This document shows, one piece after another, positions 1 to 7,440 of a stretch of DNA of 26,928 nt; position 1 is the first letter of the stretch; each line of letters starts with the position of its first letter. The notes under the pieces are model-generated. The model was not told the origin of the DNA. It saw nothing but the letters and a program-made list of their open reading frames with translations, and ran no database searches. The position numbers were made by a program, and so were the translations under genes. The stretch lies in contig CAKPYB010000039.1 of assembly GCA_934202525.1 (NCBI GenBank), positions 1-26,928 on the forward strand. Reading direction: 5' to 3'. Source of the DNA: an uncultured Prevotella sp. GTDB taxonomy: Bacteria; Bacteroidota; Bacteroidia; Bacteroidales; Bacteroidaceae.

Positions 1-59
1 TCGAACCAACGACCCCGAGATTACAAATCACGTGCTCTGGCCAACTGAGCTAAAGAGGC
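1..59 (-). tRNA. tRNA-Thr (anticodon UGU), partial
   Basis: Read on the minus strand from 59 to 1, the sequence folds as a tRNA. It has a 7-nt acceptor strand GCCTCTT, TA at positions 8-9, a D arm with GCTC/GAGC, an anticodon stem CGTGA/TCTCG (one U-U mismatch) and loop TTTGTAA with anticodon TGT at 25-23. The T stem starts GTTGG and the T loop TTCGA is cut by the window edge, so about 17 nt of the 3' end are missing. It lies downstream of hpf and has its own promoter at 111-141. In Bacteroidota this tRNA usually heads a tRNA/tuf/secE/nusG cluster; that part is outside the window and is inference. Confidence 0.93.
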
Positions 60-68
60 AATCTTTAC

Positions 69-83
69 AGCCGCAATACGGCT
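69..83 (-). other. Small leader hairpin before tRNA-Thr
   Basis: AGCCG-caata-CGGCT forms a 5-bp stem in the leader between the promoter and the tRNA 5' end. It may be a processing feature of the primary transcript; the function is not known. Confidence 0.35.
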
Positions 84-110
84 AAACTTCCATCTATCGG
101 AAAACGGCTG

Positions 111-141
111 CAAAGATACAACTATTTTTTGAATCAACAAA
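111..141 (-). promoter_or_regulatory. Promoter for tRNA-Thr and downstream genes
   Basis: On the minus strand a -33 box TTTG (complement of 138-141) is separated by 19 bp from a -7 box TATCTTTG (complement of 111-118). This matches the Bacteroidota sigma-ABfr consensus TTTG-N19-21-TAnnTTTG. The start should fall near position 104, giving a leader of about 45 nt before the tRNA. Confidence 0.8.
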
Positions 142-159
142 ATTTTTTCGAGTTTTTTT

Positions 160-459
160 TTATCGATTCCTTGATTTTTCTTTAAATTTGGTCAATTGAA
201 CCTTCATTGAGTCCACTGCCTGATCAATTCCTTCCTCAAAAGTATCACATGTCTTTTCTACGAACAACTTGGTTCCAGGGACAGCGACTTCCAGATGAAC
301 TTCCTTATTCAAGGCAGTAGCAGGCTTCACGACCTTTAATTGCACCTCTACTTTCTGTATATCTTCAAAAGTTTTTTCTAACTTGGCGACTTTCTTTTCG
401 ATAAACGCCTGTAACTTCTCGGTAGCGTCGAAGTGAATCGACTGAATCTTAATTTCCAT
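160..459 (-). CDS. hpf: Ribosome hibernation-promoting factor (HPF/YfiA family, short form)
   Basis: A 99-aa protein of the short HPF/RaiA family, which binds the 30S decoding region and helps store idle ribosomes. The N-terminus MEIKIQSIHFDATEKLQAFI and the basic C-terminal tail match the family, and the length fits a short HPF without the C-terminal dimerisation domain. I chose the ATG at 459 over one 12 bases upstream (471) because a perfect Shine-Dalgarno GGAGGT (complement of 464-469) lies 4 nt before it and overlaps the upstream ATG. It sits 23 bp after the xer gene and is the last protein gene of the rpsU-xer-hpf string. No terminator hairpin is visible before the tRNA promoter. Confidence 0.93.
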   Translation of the reverse strand: MEIKIQSIHFDATEKLQAFIEKKVAKLEKTFEDIQKVEVQLKVVKPATALNKEVHLEVAVPGTKLFVEKTCDTFEEGIDQAVDSMKVQLTKFKEKSRNR

Positions 460-463
460 AGTT

Positions 464-469
464 ACCTCC
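464..469 (-). promoter_or_regulatory. Strong Shine-Dalgarno for hpf
   Basis: GGAGGT on the minus strand, fully complementary to the ACCUCC anti-SD, lies 4 nt before the ATG at 459. Most other starts in the window, including rpsU in the same gene string, lack such a site. It decides the start codon of hpf. Confidence 0.8.
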
Positions 470-482
470 ATTTTTTAAAAGG

Positions 483-1367
483 TTACGCCCGAGGATGGGC
501 TTCAATATAAACTCGTTTCAACTGTTCAAACGTTGTATGCGTATAAATCTCGGTCGTCGAGAGTTTCGCATGTCCTAACAGTCTTTTCAAACTTTCAATT
601 CCTGCACCATGATTCAACATTGCAGTAGCAAACGTATGCCTCAACACGTGCGGGCTTTTCTTTTTCAACGAGCAAACCCTTGCGAGGTTCTCTTTCACGA
701 TTTCTCTGACTTGAACCGGACTCATCCGTCCGCCCCTATCCGCAAGCAAAAGAGCTCCAGACCTAACCATCACTCTTTGTGCTCTTAGAGCCAAATATTC
801 CGAAAGAGCATTTTTAAGCTCGTCACCAAAAGGAACTATACGTTGTTTGTTTCCCTTACCCGTAATCTTTATCTCTTTTTTGATAAAGTTCACATCGTCA
901 ACATCAAGCCCTATCAACTCTGACAATCGCATCCCCGTCTCATAGAACAATATTATAATAGTACGTGCGCGTACATTATTATAATCACCGCCCCACATTT
1001 TCCTGTCAAGCAACTCATCCATCTCATTTTCTTTCAAGAATTGAGGTAGCGGTTTACTTTCCTTTGGTCCTTTGAGGCTATGAGCGGGATCCGACTCCAC
1101 ATAATGTCTGACTAAAGCAAACCGATAGAACATTTTCAAAGCACTCAACCGGCGATTAACCGAGGTTGCTTTATTACCTGCATCTACCATATGCTCCAAC
1201 CAGTTGCGAATCATGTCAGAATCAACAGACTCCCAAGTGAAGGATTCAGACAAGTTCTTAGCATACTGCTCAAAGAGTTTCAAATCTTCGCGATAGTTTT
1301 CTACCGTTCTCTGTGACCTGTTCAGTTCAGAGCGCAAATATTCCAAGAACTTATCTATACTCAACAT
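483..1367 (-). CDS. xerC: Tyrosine recombinase, XerC/XerD type
   Basis: This 294-aa protein has the size and layout of Xer recombinases, which resolve chromosome dimers at dif. An N-terminal SAM-like core-binding domain (about 1-100) is followed by a catalytic domain with all expected residues: R147 in GMRLSEL, a beta-hairpin lysine around K171-K174, H240 and R243 in HVLRHTFA, H266 in LLGHAKLS and the nucleophile Y275 in TTEIYTHT. It lies between rpsU and hpf in the same direction, a housekeeping context rather than a mobile-element one; no attachment site is seen next to it. XerC or XerD cannot be separated on sequence reading alone. Confidence 0.9.
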   Translation of the reverse strand: MLSIDKFLEYLRSELNRSQRTVENYREDLKLFEQYAKNLSESFTWESVDSDMIRNWLEHMVDAGNKATSVNRRLSALKMFYRFALVRHYVESDPAHSLKGPKESKPLPQFLKENEMDELLDRKMWGGDYNNVRARTIIILFYETGMRLSELIGLDVDDVNFIKKEIKITGKGNKQRIVPFGDELKNALSEYLALRAQRVMVRSGALLLADRGGRMSPVQVREIVKENLARVCSLKKKSPHVLRHTFATAMLNHGAGIESLKRLLGHAKLSTTEIYTHTTFEQLKRVYIEAHPRA

Positions 1368-1447
1368 AACGTCGTACCTTTTTCATTTCGGCAACGAAGT
1401 TACGAAAATTATTTTAAACTACCAAATTTTTTGAGGATTTTTTACTT

Positions 1448-1639
1448 TTATTCCTCGTTTGCACGCAACTGCTGTACGTAGATGGCGTGTTCCATCTTGA
1501 GACGCTTCAAAACAGAAGGCTTGTCATACTGCTGACGAGCACGGAGCTCCTTAACAACACCTGTCTTTTCGAATTTTCTCTTAAACTTCTTGAGAGCTCT
1601 CTCGATGTTCTCACCGTCTTTAACTGGTACAATAATCAT
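1448..1639 (-). CDS. rpsU: 30S ribosomal protein bS21
   Basis: 63 aa, starting MIIVPVKDGENIERALKKFK with the basic, helical body typical of bS21, which sits near the anti-SD at the 3' end of 16S rRNA. The leader before its ATG is A-rich and has no Shine-Dalgarno. A promoter lies at 1715-1745. The xer gene begins 80 bp downstream, so rpsU, xer and hpf are probably one transcription unit. Confidence 0.95.
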   Translation of the reverse strand: MIIVPVKDGENIERALKKFKRKFEKTGVVKELRARQQYDKPSVLKRLKMEHAIYVQQLRANEE

Positions 1640-1714
1640 TTTTTTGCTTTTAATTTATTATGTTAAACTTATGTTATTCTATGCGAAATATGGCAATGCC
1701 ACAATTTGCGGGTG

Positions 1715-1745
1715 CAAAATTACATCTATTTTATCAAACTACCAA
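1715..1745 (-). promoter_or_regulatory. Promoter for rpsU-xer-hpf
   Basis: Minus-strand -7 box TAATTTTG (complement of 1715-1722), with TTG (complement of 1743-1745) 20 bp upstream. The spacing and boxes fit the Bacteroidota consensus. The start should fall near 1708, about 70 nt before the rpsU ATG. No terminator hairpin is seen between the end of the aminopeptidase gene (1776) and this promoter. Confidence 0.7.
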
Positions 1746-1775
1746 GTTTTTCTTCAACTTTTTACTCTAAAATGT

Positions 1776-3563
1776 TCATTTTATGGGTTTTGTAGCATTT
1801 TCAAGCCATATTTTCTCCTCTTCATCAAGGAAAGGAGACAATTTTTCATAAACCAACTGATGATAATCATTGAGCCATTCAATCTCTTCAGGCAACAACA
1901 TATCAACATCTATTGGAGTAGTATCTATAGGGCAAAGTGTAAGAGGCTCTATCTGCAGGAATTTACCGAACTCAGTAGACAGGTAGTCAGAAATCAGCAC
2001 CGTATTTTCTATTCTTACGCCGAACTTACCTGCCAAATACAATCCAGGCTCATCAGTCAAGGTCATTCCAGCTCTCAAAGGTGTAGGCATCCACTCCATT
2101 CTTATTTGATGAGGGCCTTCGTGCACACAGAGATACGAACCTACTCCATGGCCTGTACCATGCAAGAAATTATATCCTTCACGCCACATACACTCTCTGC
2201 CAACAGCATCCAGCTGTGTTCCAGATGCGCCGTCGGGGAATTTAACTAATTCCAACTGTATATGCGCTTTCAGAACCAAGGTATAAATATGTTTCATCTC
2301 TTCAGATACAGGTCCCAAGGCTATGGTACGGGTAATATCCGTAGTACCATCCTGGTATTGGGCTCCAGAATCTATCAAGATCAAGCCTTCCGGTTTCAGA
2401 ACGACATCAGTTTCGGGTGTTGCCTCATAATGTACAATTGCTCCATGCTGCGCATATCCGGCAATCGTATCAAAAGAAATATCTCTGAACAGTTTCTGTT
2501 CTGCACGCAGAGAAGTTAATTTCTTATCAATGGATATTTCTGTTTGTCCACCAGCCTCAACTGCAGGTTTCAACCACTTCAAGAACTTAACCATAGCTAC
2601 ACCATCTTTAAGCATCGCACTACGGTAGCCCTCTATTTCTGCTTTATTTTTCACAGCCTTCATAGCCGGAACAGGAGAACCAGCAGCAACAATTTCCTGG
2701 CATTTTACTGCTTTCCACAGATAATAGCTCGTTTCATTTCCATCTAACAGGATATTATATTCCGAATATGATTCAAGGCATTTTTCCACCTTATTATAAT
2801 TATAGAGAGAAACCTGATTGTCTTGAAGATACTGTTTTACTTCAGAAGACAGTTTGTTATCATCCACAAAGAGAGAAACTTTATCACTCTCAATCAACAA
2901 ATAACTTACAAATACAGGATTGCAATGAACATCTGTGCCACGAAGATTCAAAGTCCAAGCAATATCATCCAAAGCAGAAACGAGCATACCATCTGCATGA
3001 AGTTCTCTCAAAGACTTACGGATACGGGACACCTTAGAAGCCAGCGTTTCTCCTGCATATTCCAATGGCTGGATTTCTACCGGATTTGCAGGTAGCGAAG
3101 GACGATTCTCCCAAATCTGTGCCAAAGGATCCAAATTAGTTCTAAGTGTAATTCCACCGAGCTTACGGAGAGAATAGCTTAAATCTTTAACATAATTATA
3201 AGAGTTGACCATACCGTCAAGTCCAACCTCAGGAGATTGAACCTCCTGCAATTCTTTACCCAACCATTCAGCAATAGTAGGCGTACCTTCTATTTTCAGC
3301 TTCATCAACTGATATTCAGTACCTTCCAACTGTTCTTCCGCAGCCAGAAAGTAACGGGAATCAGTCCATAAAGCAGCCGAAGTCATCGTAACAACAGCAG
3401 TACCAGCCGACCCGTTAAAACCAGAAATCCACTCTCTTCCCCGCCAATGGTCGGCAACATACTCGCTCTGATGAGCATCTGTACTAGGGAAGATGAAAGC
3501 AGAAAGATGCTCACGCTTCATCAACTCCCTCAAGCTAGCTAAACGTAATTCGATTTCATTCAT
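1776..3563 (-). CDS. Aminopeptidase P family protein (M24 metallopeptidase)
   Basis: 595 aa from the ATG at 3563; a longer reading from a TTG at 3575 exists but is less likely. Layout is creatinase N-terminal domain (about 5-135), a second creatinase-like domain (about 155-300), then the M24 pita-bread catalytic domain (about 305-520) and a C-terminal extension, as in the ~600-aa eukaryote-like Xaa-Pro aminopeptidases. The five metal ligands are visible: D398 in IDSGAQ, D409 in DGTTDITRT, H472 in GTGHGVG, E505 in TDEPGLY and E519 in RIENTV. It should release N-terminal residues preceding proline in the cytoplasm; no signal peptide is present. It has its own consensus promoter at 3626-3657 and is divergent from mdh. 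Confidence 0.93.
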   Translation of the reverse strand: MNEIELRLASLRELMKREHLSAFIFPSTDAHQSEYVADHWRGREWISGFNGSAGTAVVTMTSAALWTDSRYFLAAEEQLEGTEYQLMKLKIEGTPTIAEWLGKELQEVQSPEVGLDGMVNSYNYVKDLSYSLRKLGGITLRTNLDPLAQIWENRPSLPANPVEIQPLEYAGETLASKVSRIRKSLRELHADGMLVSALDDIAWTLNLRGTDVHCNPVFVSYLLIESDKVSLFVDDNKLSSEVKQYLQDNQVSLYNYNKVEKCLESYSEYNILLDGNETSYYLWKAVKCQEIVAAGSPVPAMKAVKNKAEIEGYRSAMLKDGVAMVKFLKWLKPAVEAGGQTEISIDKKLTSLRAEQKLFRDISFDTIAGYAQHGAIVHYEATPETDVVLKPEGLILIDSGAQYQDGTTDITRTIALGPVSEEMKHIYTLVLKAHIQLELVKFPDGASGTQLDAVGRECMWREGYNFLHGTGHGVGSYLCVHEGPHQIRMEWMPTPLRAGMTLTDEPGLYLAGKFGVRIENTVLISDYLSTEFGKFLQIEPLTLCPIDTTPIDVDMLLPEEIEWLNDYHQLVYEKLSPFLDEEEKIWLENATKPIK

Positions 3564-3625
3564 ATTTTTATGCAATTTAATGTTTAACTTATCTCCAAAT
3601 AATGCATTTTGCTAATTAGAGATTA

Positions 3626-3657
3626 CAAAGATAACATTTTTAAGAATTAACAACAAA
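3626..3657 (-). promoter_or_regulatory. Promoter for the aminopeptidase P gene
   Basis: Minus-strand TTTG (complement of 3654-3657), 20-bp spacer, TATCTTTG (complement of 3626-3633): a full match to the Bacteroidota consensus. The start should fall near 3619, which allows either the ATG at 3563 or the TTG at 3575. Confidence 0.78.
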
Positions 3658-3697
3658 TTTAAGCGCAAAAATATGCACGATTTACATTACTTTTTAT

Positions 3698-3705
3698 TAA
3701 TTTTG
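3698..3705 (+). promoter_or_regulatory. Promoter -7 box for mdh
   Basis: TAATTTTG matches TAnnTTTG. No good -33 TTTG is seen 19-21 bp upstream. It implies a leader of about 100 nt before the mdh ATG at 3810. Confidence 0.6.
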
Positions 3706-3809
3706 CGGTCGGAAAGTAAAAAGAAGGAGTTTTACAAACTTTATTCCGGATACATTCCGCTATTTTTCAGGAGAAAAAGATTATAAACATTTAAATAAGA
3801 ATTGTAGTT

Positions 3810-4802
3810 ATGAATTTTTTAACAAATGACAAACTCGTTATCGTCGGTGCAGGCGGTATGATCGGTTCTAACATGGTACAGAGCGCTTTGATGCTCGGTC
3901 TTACTCCAAACATCTGTCTTTATGATATCTTCGAGCCAGGTGTACATGGTGTATTCGATGAGATTCAGCAGTGCGCATTCCCAGGTGTTAACGTAACTTA
4001 TACTGTTAACCCAGAGGAGGCTTTCACTGGTGCTAAATATATTATTTCTTCTGGTGGTGCTCCTCGTAAGGAGGGTATGACTCGTGAGGATCTTCTTAAG
4101 GGCAACTGCAAGATCGCTGCTGAATTCGGTGACAACATCAAGAAGTACTGCCCAGAGGTTGAGCACGTAGTTGTTATCTTCAACCCAGCTGACGTTACTG
4201 CTCTTACAGCTCTTATCCACTCTGGTTTGAAGCCAAACCAGTTGACATCACTCGCAGCTCTCGATTCTACTCGTCTGCAGCAGGCTTTGGCCCTCGAGTT
4301 CGGTGTACAGCAGGATAAGGTTACTGGCGCTCACACTTATGGTGGTCACGGCGAGCAGATGGCTGTATTTGCTTCTCAGGTTAAGGTTGACGGCAAGCCA
4401 TTGGCAGAGATGGGTCTTTCTGACGAGCGTTGGGAAGAGATCAAGCACCACACAGTACAGGGTGGTTCTAACATCATCAAGCTCCGTGGCCGTTCTTCAT
4501 TCCAGAGCCCAGCTTACAACGCAGTTAAGATGATCGAGGCTGCTATGGGTGGTGAGAAGTTCACATTGCCAGCAGGTTGCTATGTAAACCACGACAAGCT
4601 CGGTTTCAAGAACGTAATGATGGCTATGCCTACTACTATCGACAAGACTGGTGTTCACTTCACAGAGCCTACAGGTACTGAGGAAGAGCTCGCTAGCCTC
4701 CAGAAGTCTTACGAGCACCTTTGCAAGATGCGCGATGAGATCGTAGAGCTTGGCATCGTTCCTCCAGTAGCTGAGTGGAAAGAGATGAACCCTAACTTGT
4801 AA
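3810..4802 (+). CDS. mdh: Malate dehydrogenase (NAD-dependent)
   Basis: 330 aa. The Rossmann motif VGAGGMIGSN (about 12-21) binds NAD, and D39 ends the second strand. The substrate/catalytic region is seen as VVIFNPADVTA, then AALDSTRLQ and GAHTYGGHGEQM, where the H in GGHGE is the proton acceptor of the LDH/MDH superfamily. It interconverts malate and oxaloacetate in the fumarate/succinate branch of anaerobic Bacteroidota metabolism. Codon use differs from its neighbours: almost all Glu codons are GAG, and Ala/Gly/Val/Arg favour GCT/GGT/GTT/CGT, as expected for a very highly expressed gene. It stands alone, with its own promoter and a strong terminator at 4840-4878. Confidence 0.95.
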   Translation: MNFLTNDKLVIVGAGGMIGSNMVQSALMLGLTPNICLYDIFEPGVHGVFDEIQQCAFPGVNVTYTVNPEEAFTGAKYIISSGGAPRKEGMTREDLLKGNCKIAAEFGDNIKKYCPEVEHVVVIFNPADVTALTALIHSGLKPNQLTSLAALDSTRLQQALALEFGVQQDKVTGAHTYGGHGEQMAVFASQVKVDGKPLAEMGLSDERWEEIKHHTVQGGSNIIKLRGRSSFQSPAYNAVKMIEAAMGGEKFTLPAGCYVNHDKLGFKNVMMAMPTTIDKTGVHFTEPTGTEEELASLQKSYEHLCKMRDEIVELGIVPPVAEWKEMNPNL

Positions 4803-4839
4803 TTCTCCGCTTCGGATTTTTAGAAGTTAACTCGATAAG

Positions 4840-4878
4840 GGCTGAATCGTGAAAATGCTTCATGATTCAGCCTTTTTT
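4840..4878 (+). terminator. Rho-independent terminator of mdh
   Basis: GGCTGAATCGTGAA pairs with TTCATGATTCAGCC (14 bp, one G-T wobble) around the loop AATGC, followed by six T. A smaller hairpin TCCG-ctt-CGGA with TTTT precedes it at 4805-4819. Confidence 0.9.
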
Positions 4879-4968
4879 CATTTACTTTTTCCTTAACAGC
4901 GACCATTTATCCGCAAATACGCCATATCGTTACATTTTTCAGTAAATCAGGTTATACGAGTTTGGCAT

Positions 4969-4984
4969 TATTTTTGTAATTTTG
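4969..4984 (+). promoter_or_regulatory. Overlapping -7 boxes upstream of the DUF3737 gene
   Basis: Two TAnnTTTG matches lie side by side: TATTTTTG at 4969-4976 and TAATTTTG at 4977-4984. A TTTG at 4961-4964 is too close for a normal -33 box. The start would fall 30-45 nt before the ATG at 5023. Confidence 0.5.
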
Positions 4985-5022
4985 CACACAGAAATAACAA
5001 ATAATAAAGGATAATAGAAAAT

Positions 5023-5889
5023 ATGGAACTGATAAAGAACAAATCATTCGGAGGCGAGCGCCCTCTCTTCGGTGCTCACGATGTGCGTTTAGAAGATATT
5101 ACGATTACAGACGGCGAGTCGGGCATCAAGTGCTGCAAGAACATAGAATGCCATAACTCCAAGTTTTATGGCAAATACCCTTGGTGGCATGTTGACGGTT
5201 CTGTCATCACCGACTGCTACTTTGCCCCAGAGAGCCGCTCTGCCATCTGGTATAGCGACAATATGGTAATGAAAGACTGCACCATCGATGGTCCTAAATT
5301 CTTCCGTGAAATGAAGAATCTGGATTTGGAGAACGTAAACATCACAGATGCTGATGAGACTTTCTGGAAGGTAGATGGCTTGAAACTGAAGAACGTAAAA
5401 CTCCACGATGGAACTTATCCATTCATGTTCTCCAAGAATATCTATGTAGACGGACTGGAAAGTGACTCCAAGTATGTGTTCCAATACTGCAACAATGTGG
5501 AGATTCACAACGCAAAGATTACAACCAAGGACAGTTTCTGGGAATGCGAGAATGTAACCGTCTATGATTCGGAACTGAATGGTGAGTATCTTGCCTGGCA
5601 CAGCAAGAACATCAAGTTCGTACGTTGCCACATCAGCGGCGAGCAGCCTCTCTGCTACATGGACCATGTTACTCTGGAGGATTGTACCTTTGATAAGGAA
5701 TGCGACCGTGCCTTCGAGGATTGTACCAACATCGATGCACAGATCAAGGGAAGTATCACCAATATCAAGAATCCTATTTCCGGAAGAATCGAGGCAGACG
5801 AAGTGGGAAGCGTAACTTATACTGAGTTTGCCAAAGCGCCAAAGGGTGCATGTGAAATCACAGATAAATCGAAACAGCTTAAGAGGTAA
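5023..5889 (+). CDS. DUF3737 family protein, predicted right-handed beta-helix
   Basis: 288 aa, recognised as DUF3737 from its start (MELIKNKSFGGERPLFGAHD) and from the repeating short strands of about 18-22 residues such as LEDITITD, LENVNITD, LKNVKLHD, VEIHNAKITT and VTVYDSELNG. Regular D/N, aromatic and Cys positions suggest a pectate-lyase-like beta-solenoid filling almost the whole length. There is no signal peptide, so it is probably cytoplasmic. Family members have no firmly established activity that I know of; a sugar-related role is only suggested by the fold. The downstream gene is separated by 295 bp carrying two repeat arrays, so co-transcription is doubtful. Confidence 0.85.
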   Translation: MELIKNKSFGGERPLFGAHDVRLEDITITDGESGIKCCKNIECHNSKFYGKYPWWHVDGSVITDCYFAPESRSAIWYSDNMVMKDCTIDGPKFFREMKNLDLENVNITDADETFWKVDGLKLKNVKLHDGTYPFMFSKNIYVDGLESDSKYVFQYCNNVEIHNAKITTKDSFWECENVTVYDSELNGEYLAWHSKNIKFVRCHISGEQPLCYMDHVTLEDCTFDKECDRAFEDCTNIDAQIKGSITNIKNPISGRIEADEVGSVTYTEFAKAPKGACEITDKSKQLKR

Positions 5890-5956
5890 TGATAGAAATG
5901 GCAACAATTAAGTAAATAACTAATTGCTCCCATAACTAATTGTTCTTACACTTAAC

Positions 5957-6056
5957 TGAAATCTCCGTTCATAGACATTGAACGGCCGTTCAAAAGCTTT
6001 GAATGTACGTTCAATGTCTTTGAACGGAGATTCAAAGTCTATGAACGAAGATTTCA
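5957..6056. repeat. Four tandem 21-bp palindromes inside a 100-bp palindrome
   Basis: The TTC of the conserved word recurs at 5968, 5989, 6010 and 6031, an exact 21-bp period. Each unit is itself an imperfect palindrome of the form GTTCAnnGnCnTTGAAC. The set is bounded by TGAAATCT (5957-5964) and its complement AGATTTCA (6049-6056), and the full 100 bp reads nearly the same on both strands. Twenty-one bp is two turns of B-DNA, so all units face the same side. It lies between the DUF3737 and MalY-type genes. It is not a CRISPR, since there are no unique spacers. Confidence 0.85.
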
Positions 6057-6072
6057 ATTAGGAGAAAAAGAG

Positions 6073-6157
6073 ATTTATCCTATATAAATAAGGTATTTAT
6101 CCTATATAAATAAGGTATTCATCTTATATAAATAAGGTATTTATCCTATATAAATAG
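6073..6157. repeat. Four tandem 22-bp AT-rich repeats
   Basis: Units beginning ATTTATCCTATATAAATAAG recur at 6073, 6095, 6117 and 6139 (period 22). The third unit carries changes (ATTCATCTTATATAAATAAG) and the fourth is cut short after ATAAATAG. ATTTAT and ATAAAT within each unit are complementary arms. The last copy ends 27 bp before the MalY-type ATG, so the array would lie in its promoter or leader. No TAnnTTTG box is visible in it. Confidence 0.85.
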
Positions 6158-6184
6158 AAGAAACAATATAGATAGAAAACAAAT

Positions 6185-7387
6185 ATGAAATACAATTTTG
6201 ATGAAATCATCGAACGTCGCGGAACCAACTCATACAAATGGGATCTGGTGAAGGAAGACGGCGTTATCCCAATGTGGGTAGCAGATATGGACTTCCAGAC
6301 TGCTCCCTGCATCATCGAAGCTCTGCAGAAGCGCGTAGCTCACGGCATCTTCGGCTATACCCTCGTACCTGATTCTTATTACGAGGCAATCACCAGCTGG
6401 TTCGCACGCCGCCATCAGTGGAAGATAGAGAATGACTGGATTCTCTATACATCAGGCGTTGTACCTGCCATTTCCTGCTGCCTGAAAGCCATCTGCATGC
6501 CTGGCGAGAAGGTTTTGGTACAGACACCTGTATACAACTGTTTCTTCTCCTGCATTACCAACAGCGGCTGCGAAGTAGTGGAAAATGAATTGAAGCGTGT
6601 GGGCAACTGCACTTATGAGATTGATTTCGAAGACTTCGAGCGCAAGTGTGCCGACGAGAAGACCACAGCCTTCATCCTCTGCAATCCTCACAATCCAGCC
6701 GGAAGAGTGTGGAAAAAAGAGGAACTTGAGCGAATGAACGACATCTGTCTCAAGCACGGGGTAAAGGTCATCGCAGATGAAATTCATTGCGAGCTCATCA
6801 TGCCGGGCTATCAGTATACTCCATTTGCCAACATCAGCGAGGCTTGCCGTGACAACTGCGTAGTATTGAATTCACCATCAAAGTCATTCAATATTGCAGG
6901 ACTTCAGATAGCCAACATTATCTGCCCGGATGCAACATTGCGCCGCCGCATCAACCGTGCCATCAACATCAACGAGGTTTGTGACGTAAACCCATTCGGC
7001 GTTATCGCCCTACAGGCAGCTTACAATGAGGGAGAAGAATGGTTGGATGAACTGAACCAGTATCTCTATGAGAACTATCAGGCTGTAAAGGAATTCTTCA
7101 ATACAGAATTGCCACAGGTTCGCGTTACCCGCCTTGAAGGCACCTACCTGGCATGGCTCGATATTCTGCCATTCGAACTGTCAAGCGACGAGGCTTATGA
7201 GAAACTGATGAACGATGGCAAGGTATTCGTCAACAGCGGAACGATGTATGGCAGAAAGGCTGGTCAGGGCTACCTGCGCCTCAACATCGCCTGTCCTCGC
7301 AAGACCCTGATGCAGGGATTGATTCGCATCGCACGCGTTCTCAGCCAGTATATGGATGAAGAGGATTTGAGCGGATGCCCTGCATAA
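6185..7387 (+). CDS. MalY/PatB-type pyridoxal-phosphate C-S lyase (aminotransferase fold I)
   Basis: 400 aa. N-terminal WVADMDFQTAP and GIFGYTLVPDSYY are typical of the MalY/PatB subgroup rather than aspartate aminotransferases. PLP residues visible are N170 in NPHNPAGR, D198 in IADEIHCEL and the Schiff-base K233 in SPSKSFNIAGLQ; the YLRLNIACP segment supplies the carboxylate-binding Arg. Members usually cleave cystathionine or cysteine to pyruvate, ammonia and a thiol. The gene follows the two repeat arrays and is 53 bp before a nitroreductase gene, probably one unit ending at the 7991-8054 hairpin. The exact substrate is not readable from sequence. Confidence 0.9.
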   Translation: MKYNFDEIIERRGTNSYKWDLVKEDGVIPMWVADMDFQTAPCIIEALQKRVAHGIFGYTLVPDSYYEAITSWFARRHQWKIENDWILYTSGVVPAISCCLKAICMPGEKVLVQTPVYNCFFSCITNSGCEVVENELKRVGNCTYEIDFEDFERKCADEKTTAFILCNPHNPAGRVWKKEELERMNDICLKHGVKVIADEIHCELIMPGYQYTPFANISEACRDNCVVLNSPSKSFNIAGLQIANIICPDATLRRRINRAININEVCDVNPFGVIALQAAYNEGEEWLDELNQYLYENYQAVKEFFNTELPQVRVTRLEGTYLAWLDILPFELSSDEAYEKLMNDGKVFVNSGTMYGRKAGQGYLRLNIACPRKTLMQGLIRIARVLSQYMDEEDLSGCPA

Positions 7388-7440
7388 AAGAGAGAAAGAA
7401 ATCATCACTTTAAATAAGAATCATCAAAAAGTAATATACA

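Noticed and set aside
483..1367. Recombinase as the integrase of a mobile element
   Set aside because: It lies between rpsU and hpf in a housekeeping string and has Xer size and motifs; no attachment-site duplication at the nearby tRNA is visible within the window.
3819..4220. 133-codon minus-strand open frame inside mdh
   Set aside because: A shadow caused by the strong codon bias of mdh.
5089..5907. 272-codon minus-strand open frame antisense to the DUF3737 gene
   Set aside because: It mirrors the coding pattern of a recognised family and has no start signal of its own.
5957..6157. Possible CRISPR array
   Set aside because: Repeats are directly adjacent without unique spacers, two different repeat families are involved and no cas genes are present.
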